Shown here piece by piece: positions 18,985 through 33,400 of a stretch of DNA of 64,000 nt. The notes beneath the pieces are model-generated. The model did no database searches, was not told where the DNA came from, and saw only the letters and a list, made by a program, of their open reading frames with translations. The position numbers and the translations under genes are program-made. Numbering within the stretch: position 1 is the first letter of the stretch; each line of letters begins with the position of its first letter. Source of the DNA: Nemertoderma westbladi (lineage: Eukaryota; Xenacoelomorpha; Nemertodermatida; Nemertodermatidae); the NCBI GenBank assembly GCA_032718475.1, contig JAUCBJ010007243.1, positions 88,079 through 152,078 on the forward strand, read 5' to 3'.

Positions 18985-21440
18985 TTGTATTGGACAATCC
19001 AGGTATGTTCTATTGGACAGTCCAAGTATGTTGTATTGTTCAGGCCAGGTATGTTCTATTGGACAGTCCAGGTATGTTCTATTGGACAGTCCAGGTATGT
19101 TGTATTGGACAGTCCAGGTATGTCCTATTGGACAGTCCAGGTATGTTCTATTGGACAGTCCAGGTATGTTCTATTGGACAGTCCAGGTATGTTCTATTGG
19201 ACAGTCCAGGTATGTTCTATTGGACAGTCCAGGTATGTTGTATTGGACAGTCCAGGTATGTTCTATTGGACAGTCCAGGTATGTTCTATTGGACAGTCCA
19301 GGTATGTTGTATTGTTCAGTCCAGGTATGTTGTATTGGACAATCCAGGTATGTTCTATTGTTCAGTCCAGGTATGTTCTATTGGACAGTCCAGGTATGTT
19401 ATATTGGACAGTCCAGGTATGTTTTATTGGACAGTCCAGGTATGTCCTATTGGACAGTCCAGGTATGTTCTATTGGACAGTCCAGGTATGTTCTATTGGA
19501 CAGTCCAGGTATGTTCTATTGGACAGTCCAGGTATGTTGTATTGGACAGTCCAGGTATGTTGTATTGGACAGTCCAGGTATGTCCTATTGGACAGTCCAG
19601 GTATGTTCTATTGGACAGTCCAGGTATGTTCTATTGGACAGTCCAGGTATGTTCTATTGTTCAGTCCAGGTATGTCCTATTGGACAGTCCAGGTATGTTG
19701 TATTGGACAATCCAGGTATGTTCTATTGGACAGTCCAAGTATGTTGTATTGTTCAGGCCAGGTATGTTCTATTGGACAGTCCAGGTATGTTCTATTGGAC
19801 AGTCCAGGTATGTTGTATTGGACAGTCCAGGTATGTCCTATTGGACAGTCCAGGTATGTTCTATTGGACAGTCCAGGTATGTTCTATTGGACAGTCCAGG
19901 TATGTTCTATTGGACAGTCCAGGTATGTTCTATTGGACAGTCCAGGTATGTTGTATTGGACAGTCCAGGTATGTTCTATTGGACAGTCCAGGTATGTTCT
20001 ATTGGACAGTCCAGGTATGTTGTATTGTTCAGTCCAGGTATGTTGTATTGGACAATCCAGGTATGTTCTATTGTTCAGTCCAGGTATGTTCTATTGGACA
20101 GTCCAGGTATGTTATATTGGACAGTCCAGGTATGTTTTATTGGACAGTCCAGGTATGTTCTATTGGACAGTCCAGGTATGTCCTATTGGACAGTCCAGGT
20201 ATGTTCTATTGGACAGTCCAGGTATGTTCTATTGGACAGTCCAGGTATGTTGTATTGGACAGTCCAGGTATGTTGTATTGGACAGTCCAGGTATGTCCTA
20301 TTGGACAGTCCAGGTATGTCCTATTGGACAGTCCAGGTATGTCCTATTGGACAGTCCAGGTATGTTCTATTGGACAGTCCAGGTATGTTCTATTGGACAG
20401 TCCAGGTATGTTCTATTGGACAGTCCAGGTATGTTGTATTGGACAGTCCAGGTATGTCCTATTGGACAGTCCAGGTATGTTCTATTGGACAGTCCAGGTA
20501 TGTTCTATTGGACAGTCCAGGTATGTTGTATTGGACAGTCCAGGTATGTTGTATTGGACAGTCCAGGTATGTCCTATTGGACAGTCCAGGTATGTACTAT
20601 TGGACAGTCCAGGTATGTTGTATTGGACAGTCCAGGTATGTCCTATTGGACAGTCCAGGTATGTTCTATTGGACAGTCCAGGTATGTTCTATTGGACAGT
20701 CCAGGTATGTTGTATTGGACAGTCCAGGTATGTCCTATTGGACAGTCCAGGTATGTTCTATTGGACAGTCCAGGTATGTTCTATTGGACAGTCCAGGTAT
20801 GTTGTATTGGACAGTCCAGGTATGTTGTATTGGACAGTCCAGGTATGTCCTATTGGACAGTCCAGGTATGTTCTATTGGACAGTCCAGGTATGTTCTATT
20901 GGACAGTCCAGGTATGTTCTATTGTTCAGTCCAGGTATGTCCTATTGGACAGTCCAGGTATGTTGTATTGGACAATCCAGGTATGTTCTATTGGACAGTC
21001 CAAGTATGTTGTATTGTTCAGGCCAGGTATGTTCTATTGGACAGTCCAGGTATGTTCTATTGGACAGTCCAGGTATGTTGTATTGGACAGTCCAGGTATG
21101 TCCTATTGGACAGTCCAGGTATGTTCTATTGGACAGTCCAGGTATGTTCTATTGGACAGTCCAGGTATGTTCTATTGGACAGTCCAGGTATGTTCTATTG
21201 GACAGTCCAGGTATGTTGTATTGGACAGTCCAGGTATGTTCTATTGGACAGTCCAGGTATGTTCTATTGGACAGTCCAGGTATGTTGTATTGGACAGTCC
21301 AGGTATGTTGTATTGGACAGTCCAGGTATGTTCTATTGGACAGTCCAGGTAGGTTGTATTGTTCAGTCCAGGTATGTTGTATTGGACAATCCAGGTATGT
21401 TCTATTGGACAGTCCAAGTATGTTGTATTGTTCAGGCCAG
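18985..21440 (+). repeat. Higher-order duplications within the satellite (713 bp and relatives)
   Basis: A diagnostic chain of variants (a GGACAATCC unit, then a CCAAGTATG unit, then a TTCAGGCC unit) starts at 18991, 19704, 20969 and 21383. The spacings are 713, 1265 and 414 bp, exactly 31, 55 and 18 units of 23 bp. Surrounding units agree too, so blocks of tens of units were duplicated together, as expected from unequal exchange or replication-based expansion. Confidence 0.85.
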
Positions 21441-24400
21441 GTATGTTCTATTGGACAGTCCAGGTATGTTCTATTGGACAGTCCAGGTATGTTGTATTGG
21501 ACAGTCCAGGTATGTCCTATTGGACAGTCCAGGTATGTTCTATTGGACAGTCCAGGTATGTTCTATTGGACAGTCCAGGTATGTTGTATTGTTCAGTCCA
21601 GGTATGTCCTATTGGACAGTCCAGGTATGTTGTATTGGACATCCAGGTATGTTCTATTGGACAGTCCAAGTATGTTGTATTGTTCAGGCCAGGTATGTTC
21701 TATTGGACAGTCCAGGTATGTTCTATTGGACAGTCCAGGTATGTTGTATTGGACAGTCCAGGTATGTCCTATTGGACAGTCCAGGTATGTTCTATTGGAC
21801 AGTCCAGGTATGTTCTATTGGACAGTCCAGGTATGTTCTATTGGACAGTCCAGGTATGTTGTATTGGACAGTCCAGGTATGTTCTATTGGACAGTCCAGG
21901 TATGTTCTATTGGACAGTCCAGGTATGTTGTATTGGACAGTCCAGGTATGTTCTATTGGACAGTCCAGGTATGTTCTATTGGACAGTCCAGGTATGTTGT
22001 ATTGGACAGTCCAGGTATGTCCTATTGGACAGTCCAGGTATGTTCTATTGGACAGTCCAGGTATGTTCTATTGGACAGTCCAGGTATGTTGTATTGGACA
22101 GTCCAGGTATGTTGTATTGGACAGTCCAGGTATGTCCTATTGGACAGTCCAGGTATGTTCTATTGGACAGTCCAGGTATGTTCTATTGGACAGTCCAGGT
22201 ATGTTGTATTGTTCAGTCCAGGTATGTCCTATTGGACAGTCCAGGTATGTTGTATTGGACAGTCCAGGTATGTTCTATTGGACAGTCCAAGTATGTTGTA
22301 TTGTTCAGGCCAGGTATGTTCTATTGGACAGTCCAGGTATGTTCTATTGGACAGTCCAGGTATGTTGTATTGGACAGTCCAGGTATGTCCTATTGGACAG
22401 TCCAGGTATGTTCTATTGGACAGTCCAGGTATGTTGTATTGGACAGTCCAGGTATGTCCTATTGGACAGTCCAGGTATGTTCTATTGGACAGTCCAGGTA
22501 TGTTCTATTGGACAGTCCAGGTATGTTGTATTGGACAGTCCAGGTATGTTCTATTGGACAGTCCAGGTATGTTCTATTGGACAGTCCAGGTATGTTGTAT
22601 TGGACAGTCCAGGTATGTTCTATTGGACAGTCCAGGTATGTTCTATTGGACAGTCCAGGTATGTTGTATTGTTCAGTCCAGGTATGTTGTATTGGACAAT
22701 CCAGGTATGTTCTATTGGACAGTCCAGGTATGTTCTATTGGACAGTCCAGGTATGTTCTATTGGACAGTCCAGGTATGTTCTATTGGACAGTCCAGGTAT
22801 GTTCTATTGGACAGTCCAGGTATGTTCTATTGGACAGTCCAGGTATGTTGTATTGGACAGTCCAGGTATGTCCTATTGGACAGTCCAGGTATGTTCTATT
22901 GGACAGTCCAGGTATGTTCTATTGGACAGTCCAGGTATGTTCTATTGGACAGTCCAGGTATGTTCTATTGGACAGTCCAGGTATGTTCTATTGGACAGTC
23001 CAGGTATGTTGTATTGTTCAGGCCAGGTATGTTCTATTGGACAGTCCAGGTATGTTCTATTGGACAGTCCAGGTATGTTGTATTGGACAGTCCAGGTATG
23101 TCCTATTGGACAGTCCAGGTATGTTCTATTGGACAGTCCAGGTATGTTCTATTGGACAGTCCAGGTATGTTCTATTGGACAGTCCAGGTATGTTGTATTG
23201 GACAGTCCAGGTATGTTGTATTGTTCAGTCCAGGTATGTTGTATTGGACAGTCCAGGTATGTTCTATTGGACAGTCCAGGTATGTTCTATTGGACAGTCC
23301 AGGTATGTTCTATTGGACAGTCCAGGTATGTTCTATTGGACAGTCCAGGTATGTTCTATTGGACAGTCCAGGTATGTTGTATTGTTCAGTCCAGGTATGT
23401 TGTATTGTTCAGTCCAGGTATGTTCTATTGGACAGTCCAGGTATGTTCTATTGGACAGTCCAGGTATGTTGTATTGGACAGTCCAGGTATGTCCTATTGG
23501 ACAGTCCAGGTATGTTCTATTGGACAGTCCAGGTATGTTGTATTGTTCAGTCCAGGTATGTTCTATTGGACAGTCCAGGTATGTTGTATTGTACAGTCCA
23601 GGTATGTTGTATTGGTCAGTCCAGGTATGTTGTATTGTTCAGTCCAGGTATGTTCTATTGGACAGTCCAGGTATGTCCTATTGGACAGTCCAGGTATGTT
23701 CTATTGGACAGTCCAAGTATGTTGTATTGTTCAGTCCAGGTATGTTCTATTGGACAGTCCAGGTATGTTCTATTGGACAGTCCAGGTATGTTCTATTGGA
23801 CAGTCCAGGTATGTTGTATTGGACAGTCCAGGTATGTCCTATTGGACAGTCCAGGTATGTTCTATTGGACAGTCCAAGTATGTTGTATTGTTCAGTCCAG
23901 GTATGTTCTATTGGACAGTCCAGGTATGTTGTATTGTTCAGTCCAGGTATGTTGTATTGGACAGTCCAGGTATGTCCTATTGGACAGTCCAGGTATGTTC
24001 TATTGGACAGTCCAGGTATGTTGTATTGTTCAGTCCAGGTATGTTCTATTGGACAGTCCAGGTATGTTCTATTAGACAGTCCAGGTATGTTGTATTGTTC
24101 AGTCCAGGTATGTTCTATTGGACAGTCCAGGTATGTTGTATTGTTCAGTCCAGGTATGTTGTATTGGACAGTCCAGGTATGTCCTATTGGACAGTCCAGG
24201 TATGTTCTATTGGACAGTCCAAGTATGTTGTATTGTTCAGTCCAGGTATGTTCTATTGGACAGTCCAGGTATGTTCTATTGGACAGTCCAGGTATGTTGT
24301 ATTGTTCAGTCCAGGTATGTTGTATTGTTCAGTCCAGGTATGTTCTATTGGACAGTCCAGGTATGTTCTATTGGACAGTCCAGGTATGTTGTATTGGACA

Positions 24401-27400
24401 GTCCAGGTATGTTGTATTGTTCAGTCCAGGTATGTTCTATTGGACAGTCCAGGTATGTTGTATTGGACAGTCCAGGTATGTTCTATTGGACAGTCCAGGT
24501 ATGTTGTATTGGACAGTCCAGGTATGTTGTATTGTTCAGTCCAGGTATGTTCTATTGGACAGTCCAGGTATGTTGTATTGGACAGTCCAGGTATGTTCTA
24601 TTGGACAGTCCAGGTATGTTCTATTGGACAGTCCAGGTATGTTGTATTGGACAGTCCAGGTATGTTGTATTGTTCAGTCCAGGTATGTTCTATTGGACAG
24701 TCCAGGTATGTTGTATTGGACAGTCCAGGTATGTTGTATTGGACAGTCCAGGTATGTTGTATTGGACAGTCCAGGTATGTTCTATTGGACAGTCCAGTCA
24801 GGTATGTCTATTGGACAGTCCAGGTATGTTGTATTGGACAGTCCAGGTAGGTTGTATTGTTCAGTCCAGGTATGTTGTATTGTTCAGTCCAGGTATGTTC
24901 TATTGGACAGTCCAGGTATGTTGTATTGGACAGTCCAGGTATGTCCTATTGGACAGTCCAGGTATGTTCTATTGGACAGTCCAGGTATGTTGTATTGGAC
25001 AGTCCAGGTATGTTCTATTGGACAGTCCAGGTATGTTGTATTGTTCAGTCCAGGTATGTTCTATTGGACAGTCCAGGTATGTTGTATTGGACAGTCCAGG
25101 TATGTTCTATTGGACAGTCCAGTTCAGGTATGTCCTATTGGACAGTCCAGGTATGTTGTATTGGACAGTCCAGGTAGGTTGTATTGTTCAGTCCAGGTAT
25201 GTTGTATTGTTCAGTCCAGGTATGTTCTATTGGACAGTCCAGGTATGTTGTATTGGACAGTCCAGGTATGTCCTATTGGACAGTCCAGGTATGTTCTATT
25301 GGACAGTCCAGGTATGTTGTATTGGACAGTCCAGGTATGTTCTATTGGACAGTCCAGGTATGTTGTATTGGACAGTCCAGGTATGTTGTATTGTTCAGTC
25401 CAGGTATGTTCTATTGGACAGTCCAGGTATGTTCTATTGGACAGTCCAGGTATGTTGTATTGGACAGTCCAGGTATGTTCTATTGGACAGTCCAGGTATG
25501 TTGTATTGGACAGTCCAGGTATGTTCTATTGGACAGTCCAGGTATGTTCTATTGGACAGTCCAGGTATGTTCTATTGGACAGTCCAGGTATGTTGTATTG
25601 GACAGTCCAGGTATGTTCTATTGGACAGTCCAGTTCAGGTATGTCCTATTGGACAGTCCAGGTATGTTGTATTGTTCAGTCCAGGTATGTTCTATTGTTC
25701 AGTCCAGGTATGTTCTATTGGACAGTCCAGGTATGTTCTATTGGACAGTCCAGGTATGTTATATTGTTCAGTCCAGGTATGTTCTATTGGACAGTCCAGG
25801 TATGTTGTATTGGACAGTCCAGGTATGTTCTATTGGACAGTCCAGTTCAGGTATGTCCTATTGGACAGTCCAGGTATGTTGTATTGGACAGTCCAGGTAG
25901 GTTGTATTGTTCAGTCCAGGTATGTTCTATTGGACAGTCCAGGTATGTTGTATTGGACAGTCCAGGTAGGTTGTATTGTTCAGTCCAGGTATGTTGTATT
26001 GGACAATCCAGGTATGTTCTATTGGACAGTCCAGGTATGTTGTATTGGACAGTCCAGGTAGGTTGTATTGTTCAGTCCAGGTATGTTGTATTGTTCAATC
26101 CAGGTATGTTCTATTGGACAGTCCAGGTAGGTTGTATTGTTCAGTCCAGGTATGTTGTATTGTTCAGTCCAGGTATGTTCTATTGGACAGTCCAGGTATG
26201 TTGTATTGGACAGTCCAGGTATGTTCTATTGGACAGTCCAGGTATGTTGTATTGGACAGTCCAGGTATGTCCTATTGGACAGTCCAGGTATGTTGTATTG
26301 GACAGTCCAGGTATGTCCTATTGGACAGTCCAGGTATGTTGTATTGTTCAGTCCAGGTATGTTCTATTGGACAGTCCAAGTATGTTGTATTGTTCAGTCC
26401 AGGTATGTTGTATTGGACAGTCCAGGTATGTCCTATTGGACAGTCCAGGTATGTTCTATTGGACAGTCCAGGTATGTTCTATTGTTCAGTCCAGGTATGT
26501 TCTATTGGACAGTCCAGGTATGTTGTATTGGACAGTCCAAGTATGTTGTATTGTTCAGTCCAGGTATGTTGTATTGGACAGTCCAGGTATGTCCTATTGG
26601 ACAGTCCAGGTATGTTCTATTGGACAGTCCAGGTATGTTCTATTGTTCAGTCCAGGTATGTTCTATTGTTCAGTCCAGGTATGTTGTATTGGACAGTCCA
26701 GGTATGTCCTATTGGACAGTCCAGGTATGTCCTATTGGACAGTCCAGGTATGTTATATTGGACAGTCCAGGTATGTTGTATTGTTCAATCCAGGTATGTT
26801 GTATTGGACAGTCCAGGTATGTTCTATTGGACAGTCCAGGTATGTTATATTGGACAGTCCAGGTATGTTCTATTGGACAGTCCAGGTATGTTGTATTGTT
26901 CAGTCCAGGTATGTTGTATTGTTCAGTCCAGGTATGTTGTATTGGACAGTCCAGGTATGTTGTATTGTTCAATCCAGGTATGTTCTATTGGACAGTCCAG
27001 GTATGTTGTATTGGACAGTCCAGGTATGTTGTATTGTTCAGTCCAGGTATGTTATATTGGACAGTCCAGGTATGTTGTATTGGACAGTCCAGGTATGTTG
27101 TATTGTTCAGTCCAGGTATGTTCTATTGGACAGTCCAGGTATGTTGTATTGGACAGTCCAGGTATGTTCTATTGGACAGTCCAGGTATGTTCTATTGGAC
27201 AGTCCAGGTATGTTATATTGGACAGTCCAGGTATGTTCTATTGGACAGTCCAGGTATGTTATATTGGACAGTCCAGGTATGTTCTATTGGACAGTCCAGG
27301 TATGTTGTATTGTTCAGTCCAGGTATGTTGTATTGTTCAGTCCAGGTATGTTGTATTGTTCAGTCCAGGTATGTTGTATTGTTCAGTCCAGGTATGTTCT

Positions 27401-30400
27401 ATTGGACAGTCCAGGTATGTTCTATTGGACAGTCCAGGTATGTTATATTGGACAGTCCAGGTATGTTCTATTGGACAGTCCAGGTATGTTGTATTGTTCA
27501 GTCCAGGTATGTTGTATTGTTCAGTCCAGGTATGTTCTATTGGACAGTCCAGGTATGTTGTATTGGACAATCCAGGTATGTTGTATTGGACAGTCCAGGT
27601 ATGTTCTATTGGACAGTCCAGGTATGTTGTATTGTTCAGTCCAGGTATGTTGTATTGGACAGTCCAGGTAGGTTGTATTGTTCAGTCCAGGTATGTTGTA
27701 TTGTTCAATCCAGGTATGTTCTATTGGACAGTCCAGGTATGTTGTATTGGACAGTCCAGGTATGTTGTATTGGACAGTCCAGGTATGTTCTATTGGACAG
27801 TCCAGGTATGTTATATTGTTCAGTCCAGGTATGTTGTATTGGACAGTCCAGGTATGTTGTATTGGACAGTCCAGGTATGTTGTATTGGACAGTCCAGGTA
27901 TGTTGTATTGGACAGTCCAGGTATGTTCTATTGGACAGTCCAGGTATGTTGTATTGTTCAGTCCAGGTATGTTCTATTGGACAGTCCAGGTATGTTATAT
28001 TGTTCAGTCCAGGTATGTTGTATTGTTCAATCCAGGTATGTTCTATTGGACAGTCCAGGTATGTTGTATTGTTCAGTCCAGGTATGTTATATTGTTCAGT
28101 CCAGGTATGTTGTATTGTTCAATCCAGGTATGTTCTATTGGACAGTCCAGGTATGTTGTATTGTTCAGTCCAGGTATGTTATATTGTTCAGTCCAGGTAT
28201 GTTCTATTGGACAGTCCAGGTATGTTGTATTGGACAGTCCAGGTATGTTGTATTGGACAGTCCAGGTATGTTGTATTGGACAGTCCAGGTATGTTCTATT
28301 GGACAGTCCAGGTATGTTGTATTGTTCAGTCCAGGTATGTTATATTGTTCAGTCCAGGTATGTTGTATTGTTCAATCCAGGTATGTTCTATTGGACAGTC
28401 CAGGTATGTTGTATTGTTCAGTCCAGGTATGTTGTATTGTTCAATCCAGGTATGTTCTATTGGACAGTCCAGGTATGTTGTATTGTTCAGTCCAGGTATG
28501 TTGTATTGGACAGTCCAGGTATGTTGTATTGTTCAGTCCAGGTATGTTGTATTGTTCAGTCCAGGTATGTTCTATTGGACAGTCCAGGTATGTTGTATTG
28601 TTCAGTCCAGGTATGTTGTATTGGACAGTCCAGGTATGTTGTATTGTTCAGTCCAGGTATGTTGTATTGTTCAGTCCAGGTATGTTGTATTGTTCAATCC
28701 AGGTATGTTCTATTGGACAGTCCAGGTATGTTCTATTGGACAGTCCAGGTATGTTGTATTGGACAGTCCAGGTATGTTGTATTGTTCAGTCCAGGTATGT
28801 TCTATTGGACAGTCCAGGTATGTTGTATTGGACAGTCCATGTATGTTGTATTGTTCAATCCAGGTATGTTCTATTGGACAGTCCAGGTATGTTGTATTGT
28901 TCAGTCCAGGTATGTTCTATTGGACAGTCCAGGTATGTTGTATTGGACAGTCCATGTATGTTGTATTGTTCAGTCCAGGTATGTTCTATTGGACAGTCCA
29001 GGTATGTTGTATTGGACAGTCCAGGTATGTTCTATTGGACAGTCCAGGTATGTTCTATTGGACAGTCCAGGTATGTTGTATTGTTCAGTCCAGGTATGTT
29101 CTATTGGACAGTCCAGGTATGTTCTATTGGACAGTCCAGGTATGTTCTATTGGACAGTCCAGGTAGGTTGTATTGGACAGTCCAGGTATGTTATATTGTT
29201 CAGTCCAGGTATGTTGTATTGTTCAGTCCAGGTATGTTGTATTGTTCAGTCCAGGTATGTTCTATTGGACAGTCCAGGTATGTTGTATTGGACAGTCCAT
29301 GTATGTTGTATTGTTCAGTCCAGGTATGTTCTATTGGACAGTCCAGGTATGTTGTATTGTTCAGTCCAGGTATGTTCTATTGGACAGTCCAGGTATGTTG
29401 TATTGTTCAATCCAGGTATGTTCTATTGGACAGTCCAGGTATGTTGTATTGTTCAGTCCAGGTATGTTCTATTGGACAGTCCAGGTATGTTGTATTGTTC
29501 AGTCCAGGTATGTTCTATTGGACAGTCCAGGTATGTTGTATTGGACAGTCCATGTATGTTGTATTGTTCAATCCAGGTATGTTCTATTGGACAGTCCAGG
29601 TATGTTGTATTGTTCAGTCCAGGTATGTTCTATTGGACAGTCCAGGTATGTTGTATTGGACAGTCCATGTATGTTGTATTGGACAATCCAGGTATGTTGT
29701 ATTGTTCAGGCCAGGTATGTTGTATTGTTCAATCCAGGTATGTTCTATTGGACAGTCCAGGTATGTTGTATTGGACAGTCCAGGTATGTTCTATTGGACA
29801 GTCCAGGTATGTTGTATTGGACAGTCCATGTATGTTGTATTGTTCAGGCCAGGTATGTTGTATTGTTCAATCCAGGTATGTTCTATTGGACAGTCCAGGT
29901 ATGTTGTATTGGACAGTCCAGGTATGTTCTATTGGACAGTCCAGGTATGTTGTATTGGACAGTCCATGTATGTTGTATTGTTCAATCCAGGTATGTTCTA
30001 TTGGACAGTCCAGGTATGTTGTATTGTTCAGTCCAGGTATGTTCTATTGGACAGTCCAGGTATGTTGTATTGGACAGTCCAGGTATGTTGTATTGTTCAA
30101 TCCAGGTATGTTCTATTGGACAGTCCAGGTATGTTGTATTGTTCAGTCCAGGTATGTTCTATTGGACAGTCCAGGTATGTTGTATTGGACAGTCCATGTA
30201 TGTTGTATTGTTCAATCCAGGTATGTTCTATTGGACAGTCCAGGTATGTTGTATTGGACAGTCCAGGTATGTTCTATTGGACAGTCCAGGTATGTTGTAT
30301 TGGACAGTCCATGTATGTTGTATTGGACAGTCCAGGTATGTTGTATTGGACAGTCCAGGTATGTTGTATTGTTCAATCCAGGTATGTTCTATTGGACAGT

Positions 30401-33400
30401 CCAGGTATGTTGTATTGGACAGTCCATGTATGTTGTATTGGACAGTCCAGGTATGTTGTATTGGACAGTCCATGTATGTTCTATTGGACAGTCCAGGTAT
30501 GTTGTATTGGACAGTCCATGTATGTTGTATTGGACAGTCCAGGTATGTTGTATTGGACAGTCCATGTATGTTCTATTGGACAGTCCAGGTATGTTGTATT
30601 GGACAATCCATGTATGTTGTATTGGACAGTCCAGGTATGTTGTATTGGACAGTCCATGTATGTTGTATTGGACAGTCCAGGTATGTTGTATTGGACAGTC
30701 CAGGTATGTTGTATTGTTCAATCCAGGTATGTTCTATTGGACAGTCCAGGTATGTTGTATTGGACAGTCCAGGTATGTTGTATTGTTCAATCCAGGTATG
30801 TTCTATTGGACAGTCCAGGTATGTTGTATTGGACAGTCCAGGTATGTTCTATTGGACAGTCCAGGTATGTTGTATTGGACAGTCCAGGTATGTTGTATTG
30901 TTCAATCCAGGTATGTTCTATTGGACAGTCCAGGTATGTTGTATTGGACAGTCCATGTATGTTGTATTGGACAGTCCAGGTATGTTGTATTGGACAGTCC
31001 ATGTATGTTCTATTGGACAGTCCAGGTATGTTGTATTGGACAGTCCATGTATGTTGTATTGGACAGTCCAGGTATGTTGTATTGGACAGTCCATGTATGT
31101 TCTATTGGACAGTCCAGGTATGTTGTATTGGACAGTCCATGTATGTTGTATTGGACAGTCCAGGTATGTTGTATTGGACAGTCCATGTATGTTGTATTGG
31201 ACAGTCCAGGTATGTTGTATTGGACAGTCCAGGTATGTTGTATTGTTCAATCCAGGTATGTTCTATTGGACAGTCCAGGTATGTTGTATTGGACAGTCCA
31301 GGTATGTTGTATTGTTCAATCCAGGTATGTTCTATTGTTCAGTCCAGGTATGTTCTATTGGACAGTCCAGGTATGTTGTATTGGACAGTCCATGTATGTT
31401 GTATTGTTCAATCCAGGTATGTTCTATTGGACAGTCCAGGTATGTTGTATTGGACAGTCCAGGTATGTTCTATTGTTCAGTCCAGGTATGTTCTATTGGA
31501 CAGTCCAGGTATGTTGTATTGGACAGTCCAGGTATGTTCTATTGTTCAGTCCAGGTATGTTCTATTGGACAGTCCAGGTATGTTGTATTGGACAGTCCAG
31601 GTATGTTCTATTGTTCAGTCCAGGTATGTTCTATTGGACAGTCCAGGTATGTTGTATTGGACAGTCCATGTATGTTGTATTGTTCAATCCAGGTATGTTC
31701 TATTGGACAGTCCAGGTATGTTGTATTGGACAGTCCAGGTATGTTCTATTGTTCAGTCCAGGTATGTTCTATTGGACAGTCCAGGTATGTTGTATTGGAC
31801 AGTCCAGGTATGTTCTATTGGACAGTCCAGGTATGTTGTATTGTTCAGTCCAGGTATGTTGTATTGGACAGTCCAGGTATGTTCTATTAGACAGTCCAGG
31901 TATGTTCTATTGTTCAGTCCAGGTATGTTCTATTGGACAGTCCAGGTATGTTGTATTGGACAGTCCATGTATGTTGTATTGTTCAATCCAGGTATGTTCT
32001 ATTGGACAGTCCAGGTATGTTGTATTGGACAGTCCAGGTATGTTCTATTGTTCAGTCCAGGTATGTTCTATTGGACAGTCCAGGTATGTTGTATTGGACA
32101 GTCCAGGTATGTTCTATTGGACAGTCCAGGTATGTTGTATTGGACAGTCCAGGTATGTTGTATTGGACAGTCCAGGTATGTTGTATTGGACAGTCCAGGT
32201 ATGTTCTATTGGACAGTCCAGGTATGTTGTATTGGACAGTCCAGGTATGTTCTATTAGACAGTCCAGGTATGTTCTATTGTTCAGTCCAGGTATGTTCTA
32301 TTGGACAGTCCAGGTATGTTGTATTGGACAGTCCATGTATGTTGTATTGTTCAATCCAGGTATGTTCTATTGGACAGTCCAGGTATGTTGTATTGGACAG
32401 TCCAGGTATGTTCTATTGTTCAGTCCAGGTATGTTCTATTGGACAGTCCAGGTATGTTGTATTGGACAGTCCAGGTATGTTCTATTGGACAGTCCAGGTA
32501 TGTTGTATTGTTCAGTCCAGGTATGTTGTATTGGACAGTCCAGGTATGTTCTATTAGACAGTCCAGGTATGTTCTATTGTTCAGTCCAGGTATGTTCTAT
32601 TGGACAGTCCAGGTATGTTGTATTGGACAGTCCATGTATGTTGTATTGTTCAATCCAGGTATGTTCTATTGGACAGTCCAGGTATGTTGTATTGGACAGT
32701 CCAGGTATGTTCTATTGTTCAGTCCAGGTATGTTCTATTGGACAGTCCAAGTATGTTGTATTGTTCAATCCAGGTATGTTCTATTGGACAGTCCAGGTAT
32801 GTTGTATTGTTCAGTCCAGGTATGTTGTATTGTTCAGTCCAGGTATGTTCTATTGGACAGTCCAGGTATGTTGTATTGTTCAATCCAGGTATGTTCTATT
32901 GTTCAGTCCAGGTATGTTCTATTGGACAGTCCAAGTATGTTGTATTGTTCAATCCAGGTATGTTCTATTGGACAGTCCAGGTATGTTGTATTGTTCAGTC
33001 CAGGTATGTTGTATTGTTCAATCCAGGTATGTTCTATTGGACAGTCCAGGTATGTTGTATTGTTCAGTCCAGGTATGTTGTATTGTTCAGTCCAGGTATG
33101 TTCTATTGGACAGTCCAGGTATGTTGTATTGGACAGTCCATGTATGTTGTATTGTTCAATCCAGGTATGTTCTATTGGACAGTCCAGGTATGTTGTATTG
33201 GACAGTCCAAGTATGTTGTATTGTTCAATCCAGGTATGTTCTATTGGACAGTCCAAGTATGTTGTATTGTTCAATCCAGGTATGTTCTATTGGACAGTCC
33301 AGGTATGTTGTATTGTTCAATCCAGGTATGTTCTATTGGACAGTCCAGGTATGTTGTATTGTTCAGTCCAGGTATGTTCTATTGGACAGTCCAGGTATGT

